A stretch of DNA of 64,000 nucleotides from CBDANZ01 sp965197865 (GTDB lineage Bacteria > Acidobacteriota > Vicinamibacteria > Vicinamibacterales > CAVVIG01): contig CBDANZ010000002.1 in assembly GCA_965197865.1 (NCBI GenBank), positions 604,444 through 668,443 of the forward strand, written 5' to 3'. Shown in pieces: positions 25,841 through 36,100 of the stretch (its first letter is position 1; each line of letters starts with the position of its first letter). The notes below the pieces were generated by a model. The model saw only the letters and a program-made list of their open reading frames with translations. It was not told where the DNA came from and made no database searches. Made by a program: the position numbers and the translations under genes.

Positions 25841-27271
25841 CTAATACAACACTTTGCGTTGGTTGGATGTCGGAATCTTCAGATCTTCCCGGTACTTCGC
25901 GATGGTCCGCCTGGCCAGCTCGAGGCCGTCGCCCTTCAGCATGTCGAATATTTTCGAATCGCTGAGCGGTTTGCGCGGATCCTCCTTCTCGATGATCTTC
26001 CGGATGCGCTGCTTGATGGTGACCGACGAGACGCTCTCGCCGTACGAGCTACTGATGCCGCTGTGGAAGAAGTACTTCATCTCGAACACGCCCTGAGGCG
26101 TGTGCATGTACTTGTTGGTGACCACCCGGCTGACCGTCGACTCGTGCATGCCGATGTCGTTGGCCACGTCCCGGAACACCAGCGGCCTGAGGTGCTCGAT
26201 CCCGTGATCGAGAAAGTCGCACTGGAAGTTGATGATGCTGTTGGCCACCTTCTGGATGGTCTTCTGCCGCTGCTCGACCGACTTGATCAGCCACAGTGCC
26301 GAGCGGAACTTGTCCTTGACATAGGCGCGCGTCTCGTCGTTGTTGTCCGTCGCGCTCTTGTCGAGGAGCCTCCGGTAAACCGGGCTGATTCGCATCTGCG
26401 GGAGCCCGTCCTCGTTGAGAATCGCGACGTACTGGTCCTCCACTTTGACGACGTATACGTCTGGGATGACGTACTGCGACTGAATTGGGTTGTAGCGGCT
26501 GCCTGGCTTCGGATCGAGGTGACGGATGATCTCGATGTGCTCTTTGAGCTGGTCGATCGTCAGCCCGAGTTTGCGCGCGACTTCTGGCACTTGATGGTTC
26601 TGCAGGATCCGCAGATGGTCAGTGACAATCTTCTCGGTCGGCGTCCCTTCGAGACCCAGATGCCGAAGCTGCAGGAGCAGACATTCCTGCAGATCGCGCG
26701 CGGCGACGCCGGTCGGATCGAAACTGTGAACCATCCGAAGCGCCCGCTCGACCTCTGCGACCGGCCACGGCCCCATGGCCGCCAGCTCCTCGAACGAAGC
26801 CACGAGATACCCGTCGTCGTTCAGGTTCCCAATAATGCCCGACCCGATCTCGCGCATCACCGCATCGTCGGTCTGCATCGAGAGCTGCCACATGAGGTGA
26901 TCCGACAGCGAGCTGGAAGTGGAGAGCGTGTTTTCGATCGGCGGGAGCTCCTTGATCTCCTGCGGCGCCCGCGGCCGATATCCATCGTCGAGATAGTCGC
27001 CGAAGAAATACTCGAAGTCCTGGTCGTCCCAGGCGTCCGGCCTGCTGATCTGCTGCTGCGGTTCGGCCTTCTCGGCAGTCACCGCGGTCTCAGCCGGCTG
27101 GAGTTCCTCGGTCGGAACTTCCTCGAGCATGGGGTTTTCGACCATCTCCTGGTTCAGGAGGTCGGTGAGCTCCAGTGTCGACATCGGCAGAAGTTTGATC
27201 GCCTGCTGGAGTGAGGGCGTGAGAATCAGCTTCTGGACGAGCTTGGTATAGAGCTTCTGCTGGATTCCCAT
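25841..27271 (-). CDS. rpoN: RNA polymerase sigma-54 factor
   Basis: 476 residues from the ATG at 27271, which gives the usual start MGIQQKLYTKLVQKLILTPSLQQAIKLL (Gln-rich activator-interaction region I). An acidic region II follows (residues about 60-130, with DQDFEYFFGDYLDDG), then the core-binding domain and the helix-turn-helix IGMHESTVSRVVTNKY. The RpoN box near the C-terminus reads ARRTIAKYRE. It directs transcription from -24/-12 promoters with enhancer-binding activators. An upstream in-frame extension of 25 codons looks unlike RpoN. Confidence 0.95.
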   Translation of the reverse strand: MGIQQKLYTKLVQKLILTPSLQQAIKLLPMSTLELTDLLNQEMVENPMLEEVPTEELQPAETAVTAEKAEPQQQISRPDAWDDQDFEYFFGDYLDDGYRPRAPQEIKELPPIENTLSTSSSLSDHLMWQLSMQTDDAVMREIGSGIIGNLNDDGYLVASFEELAAMGPWPVAEVERALRMVHSFDPTGVAARDLQECLLLQLRHLGLEGTPTEKIVTDHLRILQNHQVPEVARKLGLTIDQLKEHIEIIRHLDPKPGSRYNPIQSQYVIPDVYVVKVEDQYVAILNEDGLPQMRISPVYRRLLDKSATDNNDETRAYVKDKFRSALWLIKSVEQRQKTIQKVANSIINFQCDFLDHGIEHLRPLVFRDVANDIGMHESTVSRVVTNKYMHTPQGVFEMKYFFHSGISSSYGESVSSVTIKQRIRKIIEKEDPRKPLSDSKIFDMLKGDGLELARRTIAKYREDLKIPTSNQRKVLY

Positions 27272-27392
27272 GTGAGACCGAATGACATCAGCTAAGTCAT
27301 TTCGTTTAAGTCGTTTGCGAGGACAACACACAGGGCCATAGCGCAAAAGATCCCCCGCGAACCCTCACCTGGTGCAATTCCCAGGCCTTATT

Positions 27393-28118
27393 TTAGTCCA
27401 ACCGGAACTCGGTCCCCAGGTAAATCCCGCGGACCTCCTGGTCAGCGGCCAGGCTGGCCGGGGTACCACTCCTAAAGATCACGCCGCCATGTACGATGTA
27501 CGCCCGGTTCGTGATACGCAGCGTCTCGCGGACATTGTGGTCCGTGATGAGCACGCCGATGCCGCGATCCCTCAAATGGAAGACGATCTTCTGGATGTCG
27601 GAGACCGCGATGGGATCGATCCCTGCAAACGGTTCATCGAGCAGCATGAATTTCGGCGAGATGACGAGCGCGCGCGTGATCTCGACTCGGCGCCGCTCGC
27701 CGCCCGAGAGCGTGTAGGCCGGCGCCTTCGCCAGCGGCGTCAGGTTCAGATCGGCAAGCAGCTCACGAACGCGCGCGCGCCGCGCCTCGGCATCGAGATC
27801 GAGCGTCTCGAGAATCGCGAGGATGTTCTGCTCGACGGTAAGGCCGCGGAAAATCGATGGTTCCTGCGGCAGGTAGCCGATCCCCTTGCGCGCGCGAACG
27901 TACATCGGATCGCCGGTCAAGTCGCGGCCGTCGAGTTCCACACGCCCGGAATCGGCGGCCGTAAGGCCGATGGTCATGTAGAAGGTCGTCGTCTTGCCGG
28001 CCCCATTAGCGCCGAGCAGCCCGACGATTTCACCCGACGCGACCTCGAGGTTGACCCCCCGGACGACTGTGCGTCCGCCGTACGACTTGGTGAGATCAAA
28101 CGTCCGAAGGATTGCCAC
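27393..28118 (-). CDS. lptB: LPS export ABC transporter ATPase LptB
   Basis: 241 residues. Walker A GANGAGKTTT, the Q-loop region YLPQEPSIFRGL, signature LSGGERRRVEI, and Walker B MLLDEPFAGIDP. It powers LPS extraction by the LptF/LptG membrane part, which is encoded as one fused chain at 8.6-11.0 kb. It lies directly after lptC-lptA and before rpoN, as in many diderm bacteria. Confidence 0.95.
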   Translation of the reverse strand: MAILRTFDLTKSYGGRTVVRGVNLEVASGEIVGLLGANGAGKTTTFYMTIGLTAADSGRVELDGRDLTGDPMYVRARKGIGYLPQEPSIFRGLTVEQNILAILETLDLDAEARRARVRELLADLNLTPLAKAPAYTLSGGERRRVEITRALVISPKFMLLDEPFAGIDPIAVSDIQKIVFHLRDRGIGVLITDHNVRETLRITNRAYIVHGGVIFRSGTPASLAADQEVRGIYLGTEFRLD

Positions 28119-28161
28119 GTTCAGAAAGGCGCTGCCACGGCCGTGTGAGGGCCCTTGGTCC

Positions 28162-30291
28162 CTACCGACACTTGGCAGCGCCCTGCGTACGTGTGCGCAT
28201 CTGCTCGCTGCCGTCGATGACGATCCTATCGGCGGCTTTGAAGAAGGTCAACGTGCGGCCGATCGTTTCGCCTCGACACTCGTCGACGATGGTGAGCGGC
28301 GTGCCGGTCACGACGTACTTCTCGTCCTGGCCGAAGTACGTGAGGCGATTGCCGATCGTCTTGCGGCCCTGCTCGCTGAGCGTCACGCTATCATAGGCTT
28401 CGGCCCGTTCGAGCTCGTCGCCTGACGGTTTCAGGTAGAGCTCGATCTTCGAGGCCCTCAACTCGCCTTGCGGGCCAATCACGAATGCGTCGCCGAGGTA
28501 GGTCGCCCGCCTGAGCGCCTCCTGGTATTCGAATTCGTTTCCCTTTGCGTTCGCGACGCTCCGCTCTTTCTTCCCGTCCCTCGCCTCCTGCTGCAGCACC
28601 GTGGTTGTAGCGACCGGCCCGCCGCTGGCCATCAGATCGCCCGTTCTGGCGTCGAGGGCGATGGTCGCCGCCTTAATGGTCGTCGCACCCTGCCAAAGCT
28701 GCGCGCTGCCACGGTAGATGGCCGTCGCCGCCCGACCGTCGTAGAGCAGGCCGTCCGCCGTGGCTATGACGGGCTGATCCTGCTTGAACATTGACGGCAC
28801 CTTTCTTCTATCGGCTGGTCTTCCATCGGCTGCCGGGCCGCTCACTTCGGTCTCGTCCTTGGCTCTTGAAAAGAGCAGCACGCTCTTCACTCCATCCGAT
28901 GCCTTCACCTGAGGACCTTCGAGAGTCACATGAATCTGCCCCCCATCAATCGAGATCTCGTCGTTCCTGACGTTCGGACCGAGCCCGCCGGGTTCGATCC
29001 CTGCCAGCTCCAGCGTCCCCTGTTCGACCGCGTAGCGGGCCCGCGCCGCACTGGCAACGATCTTCCCGTCCACGAATCGGGCGTCACCGGTGAAGGTGGC
29101 TTCGTCGATCGAGCTCAGGCCAGGCTTGAGCGTCACGAGAAGCGCCTCAGACACAGCCGTCCGATCGACGGCGGCCCCCTTCTCGCGGAAACGGACTCGA
29201 CCCCTGAAACGTGCGCTCGTCAGGCCGCGGCCCGGCTCCCCTACCCCGTCGAGCGCGTCGGCCCTGATCGTCCGCATCGGGGTGGTCTGTTCCTCCGGCA
29301 AGATCAGCTCTACGCTTCCGCGGGCCGTGAGCGCTGTTGGCGACGAACCGTCTGGCCCGAGCGTCACGTCAATCACGTCCCCGGTGATTTGGCGGGTTGC
29401 CAGACCTGACTCGCTGGCGACCCGAATCACCGCACCACCGGTGATCAGGGCATGCTCCAACGTTTCACCGTCGGCGCCGTACTTGAGGTCGATGTCGCGC
29501 CCGGTCATCTCCCGCAGCCCGCCGGCTCCTCCGGGTCGAACCGTGACACGCGCCCGACCACGAAGCTCGAGTGTTTCGAGCTGCTCTTCGTTGGCCGTAA
29601 GGCGCGCCACGCCGGAATCGGCTTCGATGCTCTCGCCGCCGCTACTCGCCGTGAGAGACTGCTCGAAGCGGATGATGTGCTGCACACGATCGAACTCCAG
29701 CGAACCCGATGAGATCGTCATGGCGTCGCCCACGCCTGCGCTACGCATGGTGCGGACGACAATCTGATCCAAAATCGCCATCACGTCACGGTTCTTGTCG
29801 TAGGTGAGGCCGACGCCCGATCCGTTCATGCGGCCACGCGAAAACTCCACCGGGCCTGGCGCACGGAGCACGCCCTCCTGCTCTGTGTAGGTGGCGTGCT
29901 CGGTCTGGAGAGTCAGGCCGTCGCTGGTCGTCAGGCGCACGTCGCCCTCGAGGAGATAGTTCGACTCGTTCTGCGTGACTTGTGCCTGCTTCGCGGTCAC
30001 CGTGAACGTGCGTCCGCCGCCGCGTTCGGTCGCCACCTTCACGCCCGACATGATCATGGAGCCGTCGGGATAGGCCCGCAGTTCGTCGTACGCGATTCGG
30101 ACCTCTTCCTTGTCTCGATTGACACGGAAGGTGAGCCCGCCAGCCGTCTCGGCAACCGCGTTTGGATCGGTTCGCGTCAGCGGCGCCAGCGGCACCGCCT
30201 CACGACGCTGAAACGCGAGCGCTACGGCAATCGCGAACGCCAGGAATGCCAGCGCAATCGCGAAGCGGGCCTTGCGCTGCCAATGGGCCAT
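28162..30291 (-). CDS. LptC-LptA fusion, periplasmic LPS transport protein
   Basis: 709 residues from the ATG at 30291. One N-terminal membrane helix (FAIALAFLAFAIAVALAF) anchors it. A first segment, VRIAYDELRAYPDGSMIMSGVKV and following, has LptC character. Several successive OstA/LptA-type beta-jellyroll repeats follow, for example EGDVRLTTSDGLTLQTEHATYTEQEG, VEFSRGRMNGSGVGLTYDKN and, at the end, GNRLTYFGQDEKYVVTGTPLTIVDE. LptA and LptC are normally two proteins of about 190 residues each. Here one chain could form most of the periplasmic bridge. The upstream in-frame extension overlaps recJ and is not used. Confidence 0.88.
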   Translation of the reverse strand: MAHWQRKARFAIALAFLAFAIAVALAFQRREAVPLAPLTRTDPNAVAETAGGLTFRVNRDKEEVRIAYDELRAYPDGSMIMSGVKVATERGGGRTFTVTAKQAQVTQNESNYLLEGDVRLTTSDGLTLQTEHATYTEQEGVLRAPGPVEFSRGRMNGSGVGLTYDKNRDVMAILDQIVVRTMRSAGVGDAMTISSGSLEFDRVQHIIRFEQSLTASSGGESIEADSGVARLTANEEQLETLELRGRARVTVRPGGAGGLREMTGRDIDLKYGADGETLEHALITGGAVIRVASESGLATRQITGDVIDVTLGPDGSSPTALTARGSVELILPEEQTTPMRTIRADALDGVGEPGRGLTSARFRGRVRFREKGAAVDRTAVSEALLVTLKPGLSSIDEATFTGDARFVDGKIVASAARARYAVEQGTLELAGIEPGGLGPNVRNDEISIDGGQIHVTLEGPQVKASDGVKSVLLFSRAKDETEVSGPAADGRPADRRKVPSMFKQDQPVIATADGLLYDGRAATAIYRGSAQLWQGATTIKAATIALDARTGDLMASGGPVATTTVLQQEARDGKKERSVANAKGNEFEYQEALRRATYLGDAFVIGPQGELRASKIELYLKPSGDELERAEAYDSVTLSEQGRKTIGNRLTYFGQDEKYVVTGTPLTIVDECRGETIGRTLTFFKAADRIVIDGSEQMRTRTQGAAKCR

Positions 30292-30307
30292 AAGAAAATC
30301 GAGAGAC

Positions 30308-32032
30308 TCAGACTTCTGATCGCCTAGCGGCCGCCAGCGTGAGTTCGACGTGCGTCTCTCCATTGTACTGATTCTGATCGAGGGAGAACGCGACGTCGAG
30401 TCCGGTCCTGTGCTCGGCGAGGTAGTCGTGGTGCTCGGCCGCGCGCCAGGCCACGGCCCGAAAGATCCGCCCGTCCTGTCTGAGCGCCATCTTGAGATGG
30501 CGCTCCTTGAGCAGTCGCGGACCGTTAATAAGCTCGACCCCGTAGGCGGCAAACACCGGTCGTGAATTCCCCGCGCCGAAAGGCGCCAGCGAGGCGACTT
30601 CGGCCGCCACGCCGCCCGTAATGCCGCGGAAGCTCAGATCGCCGTCGATCCGAAGTCGGGGCATCAGATCTTCTGGTCCGAGTGTTTCGTCCGCCACGTC
30701 GTTGACCGCCACTCGCAGCTCTCTGATGCGCCGGGCCTCGATCGTCAAGCCCGCCGCCTGCGTGTGGCCGCCGAACCGCACGAACAGGCCGGCGCACCGT
30801 TCGAGCGCCGCGAGCATGTCGAACTGTGGAATGCTTCGGCATGAACCGTACGCGATTTCTCCATCGACAGATAGGACGATGGCTGGGCGATGGAGCGCGT
30901 CCACGAGCCTTGCCGCAACGATGCCGATGACGCCGCGGTGCCAGCCGTCGCCAGCCACAACGAGTACCGATCGAGCGCCGATGTCAGGATCGGTCTGAAC
31001 AATTCTCCTGGCTCTTGCCAGAATCTTCGACTCTTCCTCCCGCCGTTGAATGTTCTCGCTCTCCAGCCGCCGTGCCAGCGTGCGCGCTTCACCAGCCATC
31101 GCTTCGTCGCTCGCCAGGAGTAGCCGCGTGGCGAGGTCGGGCGTGCTCATGCGGCCGGCGGCGTTGACCCGCGGCGCCAGCACGAACGAAACGTGGTAGC
31201 TGTCGATGGTCTTTCCCGTGAGGCCGGAGACCTCGAGAAGCGTCCGCAAGCCGACTCGGTGCGGGCCGCGCGACAGCAGATCGAGCCCGATCTTCGCGAT
31301 CACGCGATTCTCGCCGACCAGCGGCACGAAGTCGGCCAGTGTGCCAATGGCCGCAACCTTGATGAAGCCCGGCAGCCAGCTCTCCCGGCCGGTGGCCCGA
31401 CAGAGCGCCTGCACCACCTTGAGCGCGACGCCGACCCCCGCGAGGCATTTCTCCGGATACCCGCAATCGTAGCGCTTCGGGTTGATCACGGCGAACGCGC
31501 TCGGCAGCTCGGCACCCGGCTCGTGGTGGTCGGTGATGATCAGGTCGACGCCCAGCTCACGCGCACGTCTCGCCGCGTCGACGCCACGGATGCCGCAGTC
31601 AACCGAGATCACGAGGGACACGCCGTCCGCATGCAGCCGTTCGATCGCAGCTGGCTGGAGGCCGTAGCCATCCTTCAGCCGTTCGGGAATGAAGTGCACG
31701 ACCTCCCCGCCCAGCAACTCGAGCGCCCGTCGCAGGATCACGGTGGATGTCACGCCGTCCACATCATAGTCGCCGTGAATCGCGACCCGATCCTTGCGCG
31801 CCACGGCGGCGAGGATCCGATCGACCGCCATACGCATGTCAGCCAGTCGCATCGGATCGTGGAGGTGGTCGAGTCTCGGGTTCAGAAAGCGGCTCGCGAG
31901 CTCGGGGTCGTCAAGACCGCGCTGGCACAGCAGGCGCGCAACCACCGGCGTCACGCCGATCGCCGCAGCAAGCCGCGCGGCCGCCGCGTCGTCGCTCGCC
32001 AGCAGGTTCCACCTCGTGGGGAATGTCCGCAT
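30308..32032 (-). CDS. recJ: Single-stranded-DNA-specific exonuclease RecJ
   Basis: 574 residues. The DHH phosphoesterase motifs are HGDYDVDGVTSTVIL, VISVDCGIRG and DLIITDHHEPG; the DHHA1 domain has the motif RFGGHTQAAGLTIE; a C-terminal OB-like domain ends the protein. It degrades single strands 5' to 3' in recombination and mismatch repair. It is 16 bases upstream of lptC-lptA and 29 bases downstream of accA on the same strand. Confidence 0.95.
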   Translation of the reverse strand: MRTFPTRWNLLASDDAAAARLAAAIGVTPVVARLLCQRGLDDPELASRFLNPRLDHLHDPMRLADMRMAVDRILAAVARKDRVAIHGDYDVDGVTSTVILRRALELLGGEVVHFIPERLKDGYGLQPAAIERLHADGVSLVISVDCGIRGVDAARRARELGVDLIITDHHEPGAELPSAFAVINPKRYDCGYPEKCLAGVGVALKVVQALCRATGRESWLPGFIKVAAIGTLADFVPLVGENRVIAKIGLDLLSRGPHRVGLRTLLEVSGLTGKTIDSYHVSFVLAPRVNAAGRMSTPDLATRLLLASDEAMAGEARTLARRLESENIQRREEESKILARARRIVQTDPDIGARSVLVVAGDGWHRGVIGIVAARLVDALHRPAIVLSVDGEIAYGSCRSIPQFDMLAALERCAGLFVRFGGHTQAAGLTIEARRIRELRVAVNDVADETLGPEDLMPRLRIDGDLSFRGITGGVAAEVASLAPFGAGNSRPVFAAYGVELINGPRLLKERHLKMALRQDGRIFRAVAWRAAEHHDYLAEHRTGLDVAFSLDQNQYNGETHVELTLAAARRSEV

Positions 32033-32061
32033 CAGACTGGGCTCGCAAAATGAACTAGCCG

Positions 32062-33033
32062 CTATTCGCCCTGATCCACGAAGTCGATACCCAGGCGTCC
32101 CATGTTCCGAAACTTCTCGTACCGCAGGGCCAGCCGCTTCTCACCATCTAGCGCGCTCACTTCCGCCAGCGCCTGGATCAGCGCCTCATCGACCAGGCGG
32201 GCGGCGGCAGCGCCATCCGTGTGGGCGGCGCCGACAGGCTCGGAGACGATCTGGTCGATGAGCCCGGCCTTGAGCAGATCCGGCGCGGTCAGCTTCAGGG
32301 CTTCCGCAGCCTCGACTTTCTTCGACGCGTCCCGCCACAGGATCGCTGCACAACCCTCGGGCGGGATCACGCTATAGATCGCGAACTCCTGCATCAGGAT
32401 TCGATCCCCGATAGCGATGCCGAGCGCGCCGCCGCTCCCGCCTTCGCCGCTCACGCAAACGACGATCGGCGTGTCGAGCAGCATCATGTCCCTGAGGTTG
32501 GCGGCGACGGCCTCGGCGACGCCGCGCTCTTCCGATTCGACGCCTGGATACGCTGCCGGGGTGTCAACGAACACGATGATCGCGCGGCGGAACTTTTCGG
32601 CGAGCCGCATGGCCCGTATCGCTTTACGGTAGCCTTCCGGACGCGCGTAGCCGAAGTTCCGGAAGATCTTCTCCTTGGTGTCGGTGCCCTTGACGTGGCC
32701 GACGAGTAGCACCGGCTCTCCGTGGTAGTGGGCAAAACCGGTCATGATCGCGTGGTCGTCACCGAAGCGACGGTCACCGTGAATCTCGATGAAGCCCGTG
32801 AAGATCTCCTGGATCAAGTCCTCGAGGCCGGGACGATTCGCGTGGCGCGCAACGAGCACCCGCTGCCACGGCGTCAGGATCGCGTACACATCGGAGCGGA
32901 TCGACTTCACACGCCGACGGAGCAAGGCGAGCTCTCGGTTCCGCGCCTCGGTGTACGGGAGCAGTTCGAGCGCCTCGATCTCCTTCAGGAGGGCTGCAAT
33001 CGGCTCTTCGAATTCCAAGGTTTCGGGCGGCAT
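32062..33033 (-). CDS. accA: Acetyl-CoA carboxylase carboxyltransferase subunit alpha
   Basis: 323 residues from the ATG at 33033 (MPPETLEFEEPI). Typical motifs: FTGFIEIHGDRRFGDDHAI, GHVKGTDTKEKIFRNFGYARPEGYRKA, FVDTPAAYPGVESEERG and GEGGSGGALGIAIGD (oxyanion loops). It transfers CO2 from carboxybiotin to acetyl-CoA with AccD, the first step of fatty acid synthesis. The 81-codon upstream in-frame extension is encoded by a repetitive tract and is unlike AccA. Confidence 0.95.
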   Translation of the reverse strand: MPPETLEFEEPIAALLKEIEALELLPYTEARNRELALLRRRVKSIRSDVYAILTPWQRVLVARHANRPGLEDLIQEIFTGFIEIHGDRRFGDDHAIMTGFAHYHGEPVLLVGHVKGTDTKEKIFRNFGYARPEGYRKAIRAMRLAEKFRRAIIVFVDTPAAYPGVESEERGVAEAVAANLRDMMLLDTPIVVCVSGEGGSGGALGIAIGDRILMQEFAIYSVIPPEGCAAILWRDASKKVEAAEALKLTAPDLLKAGLIDQIVSEPVGAAHTDGAAAARLVDEALIQALAEVSALDGEKRLALRYEKFRNMGRLGIDFVDQGE

Positions 33034-33044
33034 GCAGAAACTTC

Positions 33045-33133
33045 CGTTCTCCGTTGTGCGGTCTTCGTTCCGTTTCTGCCGCCCCCGTTCCAGTGTCCCA
33101 AACGACGGACGCAGAACGCGGAACCAGGAACGG
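33045..33133. repeat. Degenerate tract between accA and dnaE
   Basis: Words such as CTCCGTT, CTTCGTT, CCGTTCC, GAACGCG, GAACCAG and GAACGGT follow one another in the 100-base gap. A similar GTTCCTAG/CCTGGT vocabulary recurs at 36746-36870 on the other side of dnaE. Confidence 0.45.
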
Positions 33134-36100
33134 TCAACGAAGGGAGACCGACCCCTGCCCGACGATCCGCTCCACAGCGGCGACGAGCGCCGGCGACGCC
33201 TGCACACGAATCTGCGACGACACGTCGGCCCGCACCAGCAGTCGCGTCCGACGGACAAGCCTTTCGGACGGATCACCGTTTACAGGCCCCTGCAGCTCGA
33301 GCTCGAACGACACGCGACGATCGCCACGATGGCTCGCGAAAACAGACTCTAGGGCCTCGAACAGTCGGCGATCCGCCGGCATTGTGACGCGAATGGCAAT
33401 CTCGCGCGCAAGGCGTTCGCGCAGCGCCTCGAGCGGCACGATCTCGGACGCCAGCACCCGCACCGACTTGTCGTCTCGTTCAAGCTTGCCTCGCACGAGG
33501 ACCATCGTGCCCGTTTGAATCAGCCCCGCCGCACGCTGGTACGCCTCGGGAAACACAATCACTTCGACGCCGCCCTGCGCGTCCTCGAGCGTGAACACCG
33601 CCATCCGATCGCCCTTACGCGTCGTCAGCTGACGGCAGGCGGCCACTATCCCACCGATACGCATGTCCGACTCGATCGGCTTCGACCCACTCCCGGTGCT
33701 TGACGCGCCACCGCGCGACCCGATCGGGGGAAGCTCGGCCAGCCCTCCAGTCGACTTCGCGCCGAACTGCTTGAGCTCGCCAGCGTACCGATCGACCGGA
33801 TGCCCGCTCCAGTACAGACCGAGCGTTTCCTTTTCGAACGCGAGCTGCTCGGACTCGCTCCAGGGCTCGGCCGGCGGCAGCGCAAAGCCTGCTTCGAGTT
33901 GAGCCCCGGCATCGTCCCGGGCGTCGTCGCCCGGGAAGACACCGAAGAGTTGCGCCTGCCCTTCGTCCCTGTCGCGTTGATGCCGTGCGCCATGATCCCA
34001 CGCGAGGTCGACAGCCGCGAGCAGCCGCGGGCGCAGTGTGCGCGACGGGCAAGATTCGACCGCGGCGTCTGCCCGCGCCAGCGAATCGAACGCTCCCCCC
34101 TTGACGAGGCTCTCGAACACGCGCTTGTTCACCAGGCGCAGATCCAGATCCTCACAGAGTGCCGCCAGCGAGCTGATACGCCCGTGCTTGGCGCGCACGG
34201 CCAGGAGCGACTCGATTGCACCCTCGCCGACGTTCCTGATGGCGGTCAACCCAAATCGGACGCCCTTGCCTGGCTCGACAGTGAACCGCAACTGGCTCTC
34301 GTTGATGTCGGGCGGGAGCACGGGAATGCCGCGGTCGCGGCAATCGCTCAGATAGAACGCCAGCTTCTCGATGTTCTGCGCCTCGATCGTCAACAGCGCA
34401 GCCGCGAAATGCCAGGGGTAGTTGGCCTTCAAATACGCCGTCTGATAGGCGAGCAGAGCGTAGGCCGTCGAGTGAGACTTGTTAAAGCCGTACCCGGCGA
34501 AGTGCTCCATCAGTTCGAAGATGCGCGCGGCCCTCACCTCGCTGATCCCGTTCTTCTTAGCGCCCTCGACAAACTTGCCTCGCTGCCTGGCCATCACCGC
34601 CGGATTCTTCTTGCCCATCGCCTTGCGCAGCAGGTCGGCCTCGCCAAGTGTGAACCCAGCCAGCGCGTTCGAGATGCGCATCACCTGTTCCTGGTAGGCG
34701 ATGACGCCGTAGGTGTCCCCGAGGATCGGCTCGAGCTGAGGTAGCTCGTACTTCACCTCGGTCCTGCCCTGCTTGCGGGCGATGAAATCGTCCACCATGC
34801 CGCTCCTGAGCGGACCTGGACGATACAATGCATTCAGCGCGATGAGGTCGTCGAGGCGCTGCGGCTTGGCCTTTCGCAGAATGTCGCGCATGCCGCTGCT
34901 CTCGAACTGAAAGATCCCGTAGGTCTGCCCCTCTTGAAACAGCTGATAAGTCTTCCCGTCGTTGAGCGGCAGGTTGTCGATATCGAGCTCGACACCGGTG
35001 GTCCGCCTGATCTCCGCTCGCGCGTCGAAGACGAGCGTCAGCGTGCTGAGACCGAGAAAGTCCATCTTCAGGAGACCAATGCGCTCGATCTCCTTCATGG
35101 ACCACTGCGTGGTGATTTCGTCGCGCGCCCCTTTGTAAAGCGGCGCATATTCGGTAATCGCCTTCGGCGCGATGACCACGCCTGCGGCATGCACCGACGC
35201 GTGTCGCGTCATCCCTTCCAGGCGCTTCGCGACGCTCAGGAGCTCCTTGACTTTCGGATCGCTTTGCTGGAGCTCCCTGAGCGCCAGGCTCTCTTCGAGC
35301 GCCTTGCCGAGCGTCACGTCGAGCGCCGCGGGAATCTGCTTCGCCACCCGATCCACGTCGCTGAATGACATCTCGAGCACGCGGCCCACGTCACGTACCA
35401 CGGCTCTGGCTTTCATCGTGCCGAAGGTGATGATTTGCGCCACGTTGTCGCGTCCGTACCTGCGGGTGACGTACTCAATGACCTCGCCGCGCCGCCGCTC
35501 GCAAAAATCGATGTCGATATCCGGCAGCGAGATGCGCTCGGGATTAAGGAAACGCTCGAAGATCAAATCGAAGTCGAGTGGATCGACATCGGTGATGCGC
35601 ATGCTGTAGGCGGCCAGGCTGCCGGCGGCGGATCCCCGTCCCGGCCCGACGGGAATGCCCTGCTCGCGCGCGTACCGGATGAAGTCCCAGACGATGAGGA
35701 AATACCCGGCGTACTTCATGCGCTTGATCATGTCGATCTCGTACGAGAGGCGCCGCTCATACTCGTCCATCGTGTGGTGCAGCTTGCCCGAGTCGGCGAG
35801 TTGCTTGAGCCGCGCAAGTCGCTGCCTGAATCCCTCGCGCGCGACGTGCTCGAAGTACTCGTCGAGCGTGAATCCTGGGGGCACGTCGAAATTCGGAAGG
35901 GAGTTCTGCCCTTCCGGGAGGCCAACATTGCAACGCTCGGCGATCCGTACAGTATTTCTCAGCGCATCCGGATAGTCTCGGAACACCTCCGCCATTTCCT
36001 CAGGTGTCTTCAGGAAAAAGTGCTTCCCTTGGTACCGGAGGCGCCTCGGATCACTGAACGCCTTTCCCGTTCCGATGCACAGCAGGACGTCATGTGGGTG

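Noticed and set aside
25766..27214. 482-codon plus-strand ORF opposite rpoN
   Set aside because: Antisense shadow of rpoN, which has all its motifs on the other strand.
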